Assembly: GCA_047936785.1 (NCBI GenBank)
Contig: CP176394.1
From: Acidaminobacterium chupaoyuni
GTDB taxonomy: Bacteria; Bacillota; Clostridia; Oscillospirales; Butyricicoccaceae
DNA length: 64,000 bases
Strand: one strand, 5' to 3'
Positions 1-13,900 of the stretch are shown here, piece after piece. How positions within the stretch are numbered: position 1 is the stretch's first letter; the number at the start of each line of letters is the position of its first letter. A model generated the notes under the pieces. That model made no database searches and was not told the DNA's origin. It saw only the letters and a list, made by a program, of their open reading frames with translations. The position numbers and the translations under genes were made by a program.

Positions 1-55
1 AAAACTGAACAAAGGGAAGAAAGAATGGGAGAAACGAGGTTACCTAATAATTTAG

Positions 56-2896
<2,841 letters not shown>

Positions 2897-3087
2897 AGTC
2901 TTGGTTCTCATTGATTTTTTCAAGAATTATTATGGCAACCTCCGGCATTTGTTGTAATTTGTATTACCCTTTGCCAAAACAGAAAAACCTTTAAATTTTG
3001 TCCATTTAAATGTCTTCTCTATCGTTGCTCTTATCTTTCATCTTTATCTTTGTTCAGTTTTCAATGTACTTTTGCGGCCTTTCGGCC

Positions 3088-3163
3088 TGGTGGAGATGAA
3101 CAGAATCGAACTGTCGACCCCCTGCTTGCAAGGCAGGTGCTCTCCCAGCTGAGCTACACCCCC
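3088..3163 (-). tRNA. tRNA-Ala (anticodon TGC)
   Basis: A 76-nt cloverleaf in the 16S-23S spacer with a GGGGGTG acceptor arm, anticodon TGC within the loop CTTGCAA, a TTCGATT T-loop, and CCA encoded in the DNA. It is co-transcribed with the rRNAs, as is common for spacer tRNA-Ala. Confidence 0.96.
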
Positions 3164-3224
3164 AGATTGTTAAAGCGATCTGTCGTTCTCACACCCTCGC
3201 TCCCCATCCCCTATTCCTAAGGTT

Positions 3225-3301
3225 TGGTGGGCTCAAGTGGACTCGAACCACCGACCTCGCGCTTATCAGGCGCGCGCTCTAACCGCCTGAGCTATGAGCC
3301 C
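3225..3301 (-). tRNA. tRNA-Ile (anticodon GAT)
   Basis: A 77-nt cloverleaf in the 16S-23S spacer with a GGGCTCA acceptor strand, anticodon GAT and encoded CCA. It lies between 16S and tRNA-Ala, giving the classic Ile-Ala spacer order. Confidence 0.96.
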
Positions 3302-3430
3302 ATTGAGTTGCTCTACTTTGCTCGCTTCGAGTATGCTTAGCACACTCTAAATTAAACAACACCTAATCTGCTGAGTTACCTTGATTCTCTGACCTCGGAT
3401 TCCACAGCTCTGTTTCAAGCTGTTTGGTCT

Positions 3431-4975
<1,545 letters not shown>

Positions 4976-5171
4976 ATCAAGCGCCGAAGCGCTTCATGTC
5001 GTTTTAGAGCTTTGTCTTAGCTATATCTTTTTACTGTTTAAAAGAGATCTTTTAAACTCATTAAAATCTTCAGGGTCCTCTTTTTCATTTCGGCGTTGTT
5101 TAATTTACAATGTGCTAATTCTTTGTTTCGCTCCGTTTCCGAAAGACAAGCTTTCGTTACGGTGCTTTGTT

Positions 5172-5200
5172 ATTCTACCAAAGTCTTTCGAGTTTGTCAA
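5172..5200 (-). promoter_or_regulatory. rrn promoter, proximal of three
   Basis: On the minus strand TTGACA is followed by 17 nt and then TAGAAT, a near-consensus sigma-A promoter about 200 bp upstream of the 16S gene. Two further promoters of the same design lie behind it. Confidence 0.8.
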
Positions 5201-5302
5201 GCACTTTTTCATTTTTTCTTTCCGGCGTTTTCGCCGTCAGATCCATGCTTCCGCGCTTTTCTTCTCTTTTTCTTCGGCCGCCTTTTTGAAAGGCGCTTGA
5301 TT

Positions 5303-5331
5303 ATCTTACCAAACTGCCGGCCGTTTGTCAA
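5303..5331 (-). promoter_or_regulatory. rrn promoter, middle of three
   Basis: Minus-strand TTGACA, 17 nt, TAAGAT. The spacer ends in GTTTGG, like the proximal promoter (CTTTGG), which suggests tandem duplication. Confidence 0.75.
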
Positions 5332-5444
5332 CACCTTTTTTTCGAAGCTCACTGTCGCATTCTCCATGCCGTTAAGCCCGCGAAGCAAAGGATGCTTCCT
5401 GCCAAACTCGCTTTTCGTTTGTGCCGCTCAGAAGCAGCTTTGTT

Positions 5445-5473
5445 AGAATACCATACCGCATCCCCGTTGTCAA
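5445..5473 (-). promoter_or_regulatory. rrn promoter, distal of three
   Basis: Minus-strand TTGACA, 17 nt, TATTCT. The three -10 boxes are spaced about 131 and 142 bp apart. The rest of the roughly 700-bp stretch between 16S and smpB holds no gene that I can support. Confidence 0.7.
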
Positions 5474-5702
5474 CGCTTTTTTTGCTTTTCTTCCTTTTTT
5501 CTTCAAATTACTTTTCTGTCATCTGCCGCCATGGGATATCAGGCCTTCTTTTTTTCTATGCTGTATATTATGTATCGCGCGCGTCAATATTATTATAGGT
5601 TTACAATTTTTATCAGAGCTTGCATTTTCTGTAACACAGATGTCACTTTACTTTTTCTGCAAGGCGTGTTACCATAAGTTCCGAACAAAGGAGGGCTGCG
5701 CA

Positions 5703-6167
5703 GTGAAAAGCGAAGGCACCAAGCTTGTCGCGCAAAACAAAAAAGCGCGGCATGACTTTTTCATCGAAGAATCGTTTGAGGCCGGCATCGAGCTTGCGGG
5801 AACAGAGGTCAAATCCGTGCGGCTGGGCGCCGTCAACCTGAAAGATTCTTATTGCAGCATTAAAGAAGGCGAGCTGTTTGTGCTGGGAATGCGCATCAGC
5901 CCCTATGAGAAAGGCAACATCTTCAATAAAGATCCGCTTCGCCCGCGCCGTTTGCTGATGCATAAGCGCGAGATCCTGCGTCTTTATAATCTTGTAAAGC
6001 GCGATGGTTATTCCATCGTCCCCCTTTCTCTCTATTTCAAAAATTCCCGTGTAAAGCTTTCCATTGGTCTTGCCAAAGGCAAAAAGCTTTATGATAAGCG
6101 TGCCAGTTCCGCCGAGCGGGATGCCGCGCGCGAGATGGATCGTTCCATCAAAGAGCGTAACCACTGA
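5703..6167 (+). CDS. smpB: SsrA-binding protein SmpB
   Basis: A 154-residue protein that binds tmRNA and brings it to stalled ribosomes for trans-translation. The sequence begins VKSEGTKLVAQNKKARHDFF and contains the family motifs FEAGIELAGTEVKSVR (OB-fold) and a basic tail (residues about 130-154) that mimics the codon-anticodon helix. I chose the GTG start at 5703 because GGAGG lies just upstream and it gives the normal family length; the frame is open further upstream but that extension has no resemblance to SmpB. The tmRNA gene follows 31 nt later on the same strand, the usual partnership. Confidence 0.96.
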   Translation: MKSEGTKLVAQNKKARHDFFIEESFEAGIELAGTEVKSVRLGAVNLKDSYCSIKEGELFVLGMRISPYEKGNIFNKDPLRPRRLLMHKREILRLYNLVKRDGYSIVPLSLYFKNSRVKLSIGLAKGKKLYDKRASSAERDAAREMDRSIKERNH

Positions 6168-6198
6168 GCAGATTGTTGCTGTTGGCTAAACTTCATTC

Positions 6199-6545
6199 GG
6201 GGGCGTCAAGGTTTCGACGGGGATCCGGAATCAGGTTCAGCGGGCAGAGGCGCATATCCTCTTTAAAATGTGCAATTTTATAAATCAAACAACAACAATA
6301 CAGTTGCTTACGCGGCCTAATTAGGCTGCCGTCTCTGCCGGAAGGGCCACGAGCCGGATAGAGGCGTGGATGAGTGGCGTCCGTGCGTATGCTAAGCTTT
6401 GCGCATACCATGCATCATGAAGCTACCAAGCGATGAAGATTGGCGATTGTCGTCATCGTAAGGGAATGTAAATAACCGCCTGCGCCCGGAGAAAAACCTG
6501 TGGATGGGTTTTCGGACAGGGGTTCGATTCCCCTCGCCTCCACCA
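6199..6545 (+). ncRNA. ssrA: transfer-messenger RNA (tmRNA)
   Basis: A 347-nt tmRNA that rescues stalled ribosomes and tags their nascent chains. The 5' end GGGGGCG pairs with CGCCTCC at the 3' end, followed by discriminator A and encoded CCA. The 5' segment has the conserved GTCAAGGTTTCGACGGGG block, and the 3' part has the T-arm GGTTCGATTCC. The tag frame ends at a TAA at 6318-6320 and its last residues are NNNNTVAYAA; the exact resume codon cannot be fixed by eye. No clear separate promoter is visible in the 31 nt after smpB, so co-transcription or a promoter inside smpB is likely. The 3' end is the junction with a decayed mobile element. Confidence 0.96.
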
Positions 6546-8146
6546 GCGGCAGCCAAGGTTTCAGGAATGGAATCTTGGCTGCCTTTTTTATGTGCACCGA
6601 CCCACCGCACCCCTGTCCCGAGGTCAAATCGCCCGGCGGCAAAATCGGCGCAAATGGTCTCGTTTGCGTGCTTTGCGGCCCTTTTGGACGGCAGCAGCGT
6701 CGGAAAACAATAGCTATGTAACCCGCCAATGGCGGGCGTTTCTCCGGCGTCGGGCGGGATATGACTGCCGGGGATGTTGTTCAGGTGGATCTCCACATAT
6801 CCGGGATAAATAAGGACGCGGTCGAGGTACAGGTTGATGATCTGCCGCAGTTCGGGCAGCTCGCGGCTCTCATAAAGCTCCTTCGCCCGGCGGTAGGCGG
6901 CCACGATCTCCTCCTCGTCGATTTTGCGCGCCACCAGCCCCGCCTCCTCGTCCTTGATCTGAATGCGCAGCACCTCGCGGCTCTGCTCCAGCTCGTCAAG
7001 GCTCTGCGCCAGCGAGGCGCTGCCGGTGGAGGCAATGACGTTCACAATGTTGGCAATGCGTTCCTCGGTTACCTTCAGGTTTTGCCGAAGGCTGCGCAGA
7101 TGCTCCGCCGCTTCGCCGATGAGGTCGCTGCAGGAATCGTAGTAGGTCTGAATGAGCGCCGGGATGCGTGCCTCGTCAAAGACGATCTCCCCGATGCGCT
7201 TGAGAATAAAATCCTCCAGATAGGCGCAGTTCACGTCCTTGTTTTCGCAGTGGGTCGCGCCGGTGTCGTGCCGGCGGCCGCAGCGGTAGGTCACGAGCTT
7301 GCTTTTGCCCCGGCCGGAATACTGCCGGTTGCCCACATAGCGGTGTCCGCACAGCCCGCAGAACAGCTTGCCGGTGAGCAGATAGTTTTCCAGCGAGCCG
7401 CCGTTCAGGCTGACATGCTTGCGGCCTCCCATGATGTTCTGCACTCGGGCGAAGGTCTCCTCGTCCACCACCCGGGGCATGCCGCCGGGAATGCGGATCA
7501 TGTCCTCCACGGGCTTGCTCAGGTGGTTGTTGCGTCGGCCGGATTCGTTCTTGGACGACGCCCGGTTGAAAACGTAGATGCCGTTGTATTTTTCGTTGCG
7601 CAGCATCTCATAAAGCGTGCTTTTTGTGAACAGATTGCCGAGCCGCGTGCGGTAGCCCATGCCGTTTAAGTGCGTCAGCACCTCGTTGTAGCCCACGCCG
7701 TCCGATACGTCCCGAAACGCCATGCGCACCGCCTCTGCTTCGTATTCGTTGAGATAATACTTGTGCGTCTCCTTGTTCACCTGAAAGCCGTAAGGAATGA
7801 AGCCGCCCACATAGCGGCATTCCATGGCCGACTCGCGCATGCCCTTCATCACCTCGCGGGCGAGGTTCTTGGAATAGTATTCGCTCATGCCCTCCAGCAC
7901 CGACTCGAGAATGATGCTCTCCGGGCTGTCGTCCAGATTCTCCAGCACACTCATCAGCGTGACGCCGCACTTTTTCAGCTCCCGCTTGTAATAGGCGCTG
8001 TCGTAACGGTTGCGGGAAAAGCGGTCGAGCTTGTGGACGATGGCAAGGTCGAAGTCGCCGCCCTTGGCCGAATCGATCATGTTCTGGAATTCCGGCCGGT
8101 CGTCGGTGGTGGCGCTTTTGGCGTGGTCGCAGAACTCGCGCACCAC
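6392..8146 (-). pseudogene. truncated large serine recombinase next to ssrA
   Basis: A 584-codon frame read toward ssrA. It contains most of a large serine integrase: the end of the resolvase domain (HKLDRFSRNRYDSAYYKREL, residues about 38-57), the recombinase domain (about 110-240), a zinc ribbon (FCGLCGHRYVG, then CGRRHDTGATHCENK), a coiled coil (about 330-420) and the usual end LYLDRVLIYPGYVEIHLNN. The first 40-odd residues, which would hold the catalytic serine, are missing: the frame starts at VREFCDHAKSATTDDRPEFQ and upstream DNA belongs to another gene. The C-terminal 115 or so codons run through the ssrA terminator and the 3' part of the tmRNA gene in antisense and are not real protein homology. 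It is probably inactive. Elements of this kind commonly integrate at the 3' end of ssrA, which fits its place here. Confidence 0.85.
6548..6589 (+). terminator. ssrA intrinsic terminator
   Basis: GGCAGCCAAG and CTTGGCTGCC form a perfect 10-bp stem followed by TTTTTT, starting 3 nt after the tmRNA CCA end. Confidence 0.9.
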
Positions 8147-8159
8147 CGTAGCACAGGCT

Positions 8160-8826
8160 ATTCACAAGTTGAAATATGAATTGTGTGAGCCTAAATGGAA
8201 AATGCCGATACCTTTTGAAGAAGTCAAATTGCCCTCATTCCCTGCGAAGCTTCTTCCCGCTCCACTCTGCGATTGGGTAAAGGTTGTCGCAGAGAATACA
8301 GAAACCCCAGTTGATATGGCGGCGGTCTGCGCTCTTGCGTCCATTTCCTGTGCGGTGCAGGGAAAATTCAAGATATTTCCCCAGAGTAGGTATGGAGAAC
8401 CGCTCAACCTCTATATTCTCATCATTGCCAATTCCGGTGAACGGAAAAGCCCGATTATCCGCCTGATGACCCGCCCCATTTATCAATATGAGGATAAAGA
8501 AAACAAACGCCGTCAGGAATTGATGGAAGCTGACCAAGCAAACCTAAGCAGTTGGAAAAAGCAAATTGACACATTGGAGCGGGACGGGAAAACAGACGAA
8601 GCTGCCAAGCTCAAAGCAAAATGCAGAGAGTTGGAACACAATCGAATCAAGCCGCTCCGCCTGATTGCCGATGATATTACATCAGAGGCATTGACCTCTC
8701 TGCTGGCCGAAAACAAAGGACTTATGACTATTATCTCAACAGAGGGCGGTTTGTTTGATACCCTTGCTGGCCGATACTCAAATAGCATTTCCATTGACAC
8801 CCTGTTAAAGGCATATACTTTGCCCC
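8160..8826 (+). pseudogene. DUF3987 protein fragment
   Basis: An open frame whose residues from about 8166 to 8820 match the N-terminal half of DUF3987 proteins, which are replication/primase-associated proteins of phages and integrative elements. Visible motifs are PLNLYILIIANSGERKSPIIR (the degenerate P-loop-like segment), a coiled-coil insert (EDKENKRRQELMEADQANL) and STEGGLFDTLAGRYS. Homology stops after IDTLLKAYTL; the following residues are antisense to a phage gene. Upstream it joins directly to the truncated recombinase on the opposite strand. There is no convincing start, and the ATG at 8202 has only a weak ribosome-binding site. It is a remnant, not a working gene. Confidence 0.75.
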
Positions 8827-9393
8827 TTTCATTGCACGCATCACCATCACGGCAACTTCCGCACGAATGGCGTTCTCTTCCGGGCTGTATTTTGTGGTTG
8901 TTGTCTGTTTCCCCGTTCCAGCTGCATACGGGGGCGGGATCTGCTCATCATCGAACAGATATCCGCTGTCCTTTTTGAGCATGTCCAGAGCTGTTTTGAT
9001 ATCTTCGCTTTGGTTCTTGCTGGCCTTGAGCGCATCCATATCCAGCAGAGCACGGATGGCCTTGGCGTTCTTGCCCTTGGCTGCGGATACCGCGCCGGAC
9101 AGCAGGCCGTCGAACTCCATATCAGCCAACTTGACGGCGTGATCCTTTTCCGCCTGCTCATACTTGGCCTTCCACTCGTCCGCAGCCTTCTTTACGCCAT
9201 CCACATCCAGAGCCTTAAAGCCCTCAATGGCTTTGTTGGCCTCAGTCAGCTGCTGTTTGACGGCATCATAGTCCGCAAAGGGCTTCTTCGCCGCTTCGAT
9301 ATCCTTGCCGTTTTCGTCCATGATGGCGTCGATGATCTCTTTGGGCAGCGGCGCATCGCCAATCTTGAAATTCTGAAGAAATTCTCGTTTCAT
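8731..9393 (-). pseudogene. phage scaffolding protein (gp20-like), 3' truncated
   Basis: Starts MKREFLQNFKIGDAPLPKEI at 9393 with GGAG about 12 nt upstream. It has the gp20 scaffold layout: a short head, a long coiled coil (residues about 25-85, PFADYDAVKQQLTEANKAIEG onward) and the tail pattern KNAKAIRALLDMDALKASK. In phages it guides capsid assembly and is then removed. The last 35 or so codons are read from antisense DUF3987 DNA, so the natural 3' end was lost in a rearrangement at about 8820-8845. The capsid gene that normally follows is absent. Confidence 0.75.
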
Positions 9394-9556
9394 ATTTTTC
9401 CCTTTCTCCGCTATGCTTTTTTGACGGGGGTTGCTTCCCCTGCGGCTGCATGTTTTACGCCCTGCCGGGCAAAAATGGTATGAAAAAAGGACGGCCTTTC
9501 GGTCGCCCTGAATCAATATGGGCATAAGAAAACCACCTGCCATAATGGAAGGTGGT

Positions 9557-9784
9557 TTATCCTATTTCGATATCCGGCAAAATCTGACTAAACGGCTTGC
9601 CCTGAATCATCCAGTGATCCAACAAATCGTCCAATGTGTCAAACTCCAGATCGGCATCATGCGGGCTGTCAGAAGCGAGGACATAGTACTTTCCGTTTGG
9701 GCTGCATATAGAATATTCTTGACCGTTATATGAAAAACCCGGCTCGTTGCACATCATCATATCCTTGAAATCTTCAACTGTCAC
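9557..9784 (-). CDS. small phage-type hypothetical protein
   Basis: A roughly 75-residue acidic protein beginning VTVEDFKDMMMCNEPGFSYNG. I prefer the GTG at 9784 because GGAGG lies 8 nt upstream; the GTG at 9793 overlaps that same site. The start overlaps the end of the minor capsid gene, as in phage head operons. I do not recognise the family. The pattern of a short YNGQEYSIC segment followed by a DTLDDLLDHW helix suggests a small regulatory or accessory head-region protein, but no function can be given. Confidence 0.55.
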   Translation of the reverse strand: MTVEDFKDMMMCNEPGFSYNGQEYSICSPNGKYYVLASDSPHDADLEFDTLDDLLDHWMIQGKPFSQILPDIEIG

Positions 9785-10781
9785 TATCCTCACCTCCTAA
9801 AATATCAGCATGATGCACCCTATCAGCGTCTGTTGGGTTTCTTGCCGGCTTATCCGGCTTTTCGCTTCCGGGCGCCCATGTATAATCATGAACATGTTCC
9901 CCGTGTTTTCCATAAGGATGTTTCTTTGGATTTCCGTGATTTCCTCCGTGAATCTGCGTTTTTATAATGCCGTCTGCGCCATACAGCGTTCTGTCATGCT
10001 GCAATCCGTCTCTGGAAACTGTATCAACAACTGCGTTTGGAATATATTTTTTAGGGATACTAATGTGTGCCGCTCGTGTCCAGTCGTCTGTCACAACAAT
10101 TGTTCCATCTTGATTGTACCGCACCTCAGAATACTTTTCAACAGTCTTTTCAGCCCTCTTCGCCTGCCCTGCTCCGAACCCTGCCACTTCTGCCCGTTCC
10201 TGCTGCGTGCGCAATCCCACCGCTTTAGAAAACCGGCTGTATTCCTCCCGCAGTCGCCGCAGGCGAATCTGATTGATTTGCAGCTTCTCTTTATCCTGTG
10301 TGGCTTCATCCCCCAATATGCGCCGTTTCTGCGTGCGCATGGAACTCTCCAAGCGCCGCTGCATCTGTGTGGCTTCATACATCGTGTAATGCTTGCCCTG
10401 ATAGTCGATGCCCGCGGCATTATCCTCGCGGAATTTTTGTAATTCCTCCGATGTATATTGCGGGCGGCTCACACCCAGAATGATTGGAAACGCGGCGTGG
10501 CCGCAATTGAGCGTGCCGATGCGGCGCACAAGGCTGTTGTTTAGCGCGGTATACTCCGCATCAGAATATTGCTTGCCCTGGATCGGTTCGTGATCCGGCG
10601 CACTGGCGGCGTGGGCGCTGATTTCCCACCCATCACAGCCCATGGCGTCGTGATTGACCTGCGTGATCTGCTCCTGCATCAGCCCCAGGCCGCCCATGAC
10701 ACTGCGGCGCACGGCGGCTTCCAGACTTGTCGATTTTTCAAGGGCTGAGCCGTAAAGAAAAATACCGCAGGGATTTATCAT
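9774..10781 (-). pseudogene. phage minor capsid protein 2-like, 5' truncated
   Basis: A 335-codon frame. From about residue 16 (LEKSTSLEAAVRRSVMGGLG) it follows the C-terminal half of phage minor capsid protein 2: a helix, HAASAPDHEPIQGKQYS, an HAAFPIILGVSRPQY segment, TMYEATQMQRRLE and a basic coiled coil, then a region rich in His and Gly (GGNHGNPKKHPYGKHGEHVH). The first 15 codons read through the intrinsic terminator at 10765-10789, so they are not native. The N-terminal half of the gene, and the portal and terminase genes that normally precede it, are missing. It marks the outer edge of the phage-derived segment. Confidence 0.7.
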
Positions 10782-10800
10782 CCCTGCGGCATTTTCTTTA
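10765..10800. terminator. bidirectional intrinsic terminator
   Basis: CCGCAGGGAT and ATCCCTGCGG form a perfect 10-bp stem with a 5-nt loop and T-rich tracts on both sides. It separates the phage remnant from the SLH gene and lies inside the false N-terminus of the phage frame. Confidence 0.8.
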
Positions 10801-10961
10801 TATCTCGGGTCTTTTGTGCTTTATCTTTTGGTTCCTGTTTGTCCCAGGTTTCTGTTCTTTTCCAATCGCTTTTTCATTGCGGCATTTAGAACCTTTGCTT
10901 CATCTTTTCGTCAAAGTGAGATGTAACCCATGTGAACATATCCGCTATCGCTGTATACCGT

Positions 10962-13900
10962 TTATTTTTGAGCTTTCAAATAACGCATCAGCATAGCCGC
11001 GACCTGGGCGCGGGTGGCTTGCCCCTTGGGGTCCAGAATGCTGTTGCCCTTGCCGCTGATGATGCCGTTTTCCACGGCCCAGCGCATGGCGTTCATGGCA
11101 TAGCCGTCGATCTTGTCTGCGTCGCTGAAATTCAGCTCCCCGGCGGAAGCGGCGGGGCTGCCCGCATAGCGGTATAGCATTACTGCCAATTGCTCACGGC
11201 TGATGGAATCATCAGCCCCAAAGGAACCGTTGGAGTAACCGGAAACGATGCCTTTTTCGGCGGCCCATGAAACAGCCTCAGAGAACCACTGGCCGTTCCC
11301 CACATCGTCAAATTTGCTGCTGAAAGCGTGATCGGGGTTATTCTCCAGATTGTGCAGCACCTTGGCCAGCATCCCGCGGGTCATGGATGCATCGGGGCTA
11401 AAGGTGTTGGCGCCGGTGCCGGTGAACAGCTCATGCCCGCTGACAAAAGTCACGGCGTCTGCCGCCCAGTTTTGGGCAGGCACATCCTCAAAAGTCTTGC
11501 CGTTATCTATGATCTCCAGGGCAGCCGAACCCTTCAGGGGAATCGTGACAACCGGCTCGTCGCCATTGGCCACGGATTTGCGGATGACTTCGCGGGTGCC
11601 GTTTTCACGGATCAGCACAGCCACGGTGCCCGGTTTACCGTTCTCATAGGGCACTGTGAGCGTAACGCCGCCCGCCACCGCGGCCACATTTTCGCCGCCG
11701 CTGGTGATTGCCAGCGTTATGGATCCGCCCTTGTTTTCGGCGGTGATCGTGACCTTGCCGCCCGCGGCGGCAAGATTTTTCAATTCTCCGTTGGGAATCG
11801 TGACAGCCGCCACAGGGGTTTCAATGACCAGATCCGCGTCGGTCTTGCTGCCGAGATCCGACACAATCTCAGAGGGGATGGAAACTTCCGTCTTGGCCAC
11901 ATTGCCCTTGATTTCCGGGGCAATGACCACGGTGTCGCTGTCGTTTTTCTCAGCCTGCTTCACAAGCTCCTGCCCCACGCCGGAAAGAATGTCGGCGGTT
12001 GCCATGTCGCCTCTGGTGGTGCTTTCGGGCTTGGCGGTGGTCGCGGTGCCGGTCTGGCCGTTCTTTTCCACATCCTCGGTGGTCACGGGCAGCGGGTTCG
12101 GTTTGATTGCCGGCCCCTCGCTGCTGGGGCGGATGTTGACGGTCAGTTTGCCTGCCATATAAGTGATCTTGCTGTCATAGTTTCCACCCTGTGGAGCCTC
12201 TGCACCATCGGCGGTGATGGCATAGATCCCTGTTTTGCTCATATTCGCGTCACAGAAAAGGGTCGGAGCGGTTTTCAGGTTCTCGCCATCGGCCAGCCCG
12301 GCAACGGTATAGGTCAGGGCAGGTCTGGCGTCGCCGGCATAAGCAGATTTGTCTTCTGCCTTAATGGTCACGGCGGCTTTTGCGATGGTGAAGTTCAACA
12401 CGGTGCCGCCTGCATACTGGGGGTCACTGTCCGGCACCTTGAAGGTCACGGTGTAACTGCCCGCGTTGGTGGGCGCTTTGCCATCCGGGGTGTTATAGCT
12501 GATCTCATACTCCCCTTTGTAATCGCTGGCGGGTTTCCCGCTATAACCCTGTTGGCTCTGGCCATTATAGATGCTGTTCCGGGCGGAAACGCCCGTGATG
12601 GTCACGGGGGTCTTGTCAATATATGACACCGTCACGGCGATGGTGCTGTCCTCATAATTTCCCATACCGGTGACGCGGATGGTCACGGTATCGGCGGTGT
12701 CGCCGCTGTCGGCATTGGAAACCAAGGTCAGCAGACCGCCCGCATCTACCATGGCGCCGGTCAGGCCGTTTTCGGTTTTGCCGAATACCGCAAACGCGGG
12801 CACGCCGCCCGGGGCGGCGGGATAGCCGCTGATCTTGGTCAGATCAAGGGTTGCGGTGGAATTTTGAAGATTCTTCACCAGCGTTGCAGAGCCGGAAAGG
12901 GCCAGGGCAGCCTTATTGATGCGCCAATCGGCGGTCAGCGGATTGGCGGCACCGGTGATTTCATAATTGGCCTCATCATATCCGTCAGCCAGAGCAAAGG
13001 CTGCGCTGGCGGTGTAATTCCCGGCGTTGACGGCGGTATCTCCGGCCTTGATAACGGTGACGCCGGCGGGCATTGTGCCGCTCAGGCTCACGCCCTTAAT
13101 CTTGCCGTCATAAGTGAAGGGGCTGCCGCCGATATTCCATTTCACCCCAGAGAGATTCAATTGTTTTTTTCGGATGGTGATTTGGATCTTTTCCGTCAGC
13201 GCGTTATAGTTGCCCGTGTTCGCGGCGGGTGTAAATCGCGCGGTAAGAGCGATGGCATTTGTGCCGGCGTCCAATACGGTGTCAGCGGTCAGGCCCGCTG
13301 TATAAACCCATTCCCATGTGCCGTTTATTTCCCCTATTCCCAGTTTTGCTTTCAAATCGGCAGGAATCGCGATCTGCGACAGCTTCTTGCCATATTCTTC
13401 GCTGATGTTCTTTGTGCCGTCTGCGGTGAGGTCGGCGGGGGTGATCCGATAGTTCACGCCGGCGGTTTGGCCGCCCGCCGTGATGCCGGCCGTCACACCG
13501 TCTGTTGTTACATTCGTGGTGTCGCCGGAATATTGGATCTCGGGAACCGGCAAACCATATTGTGCCCACGCGCTTGTATCGCCCAGTGTGGCCGTTTTCT
13601 GTTCACCGCCGGTGCAGACCGCATTTGCTGCCGAAAGGGTCAGGCTGGCGGTGTGGCTGCTGTCGCCGGCGCAGGTCGCTGTCAAGGTTGCGCCGCTGGC
13701 ACTGTATGTCCAGCTGTGGGTATGTGTCAATGTCGTGATCGCAGCGCCGCTGCCGGTGGCATCGGCATAAGAGGTGCTGCCGGTGACGCGGGCAAAGAAA
13801 TAATAGGTCGTGCCCAGCGTCAGCCCTGTGAATGTGGTGCCGGTCTGCCAGCCGTCAGCCGGGGCGTTATTGGTCGCGCTGCAGGCATATTCCACCGTGC

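Noticed and set aside
5421..5702. Longer smpB frame with about 94 extra N-terminal residues
   Set aside because: The extension overlaps the rrn promoter region, is hydrophobic and unlike SmpB, and a strong ribosome-binding site marks the GTG at 5703.
6392..6700. C-terminal segment GGGEGNRTPVRKPIH of the recombinase frame as a protein domain
   Set aside because: It is the antisense translation of the tmRNA 3' end, a common artefact next to tRNA-like genes.
8150..10800. Second ssrA attachment-site copy marking the far end of the element
   Set aside because: I looked for a repeat of the ssrA 3' end near 8150 and 10740-10800 and saw none, so no att pair is reported.
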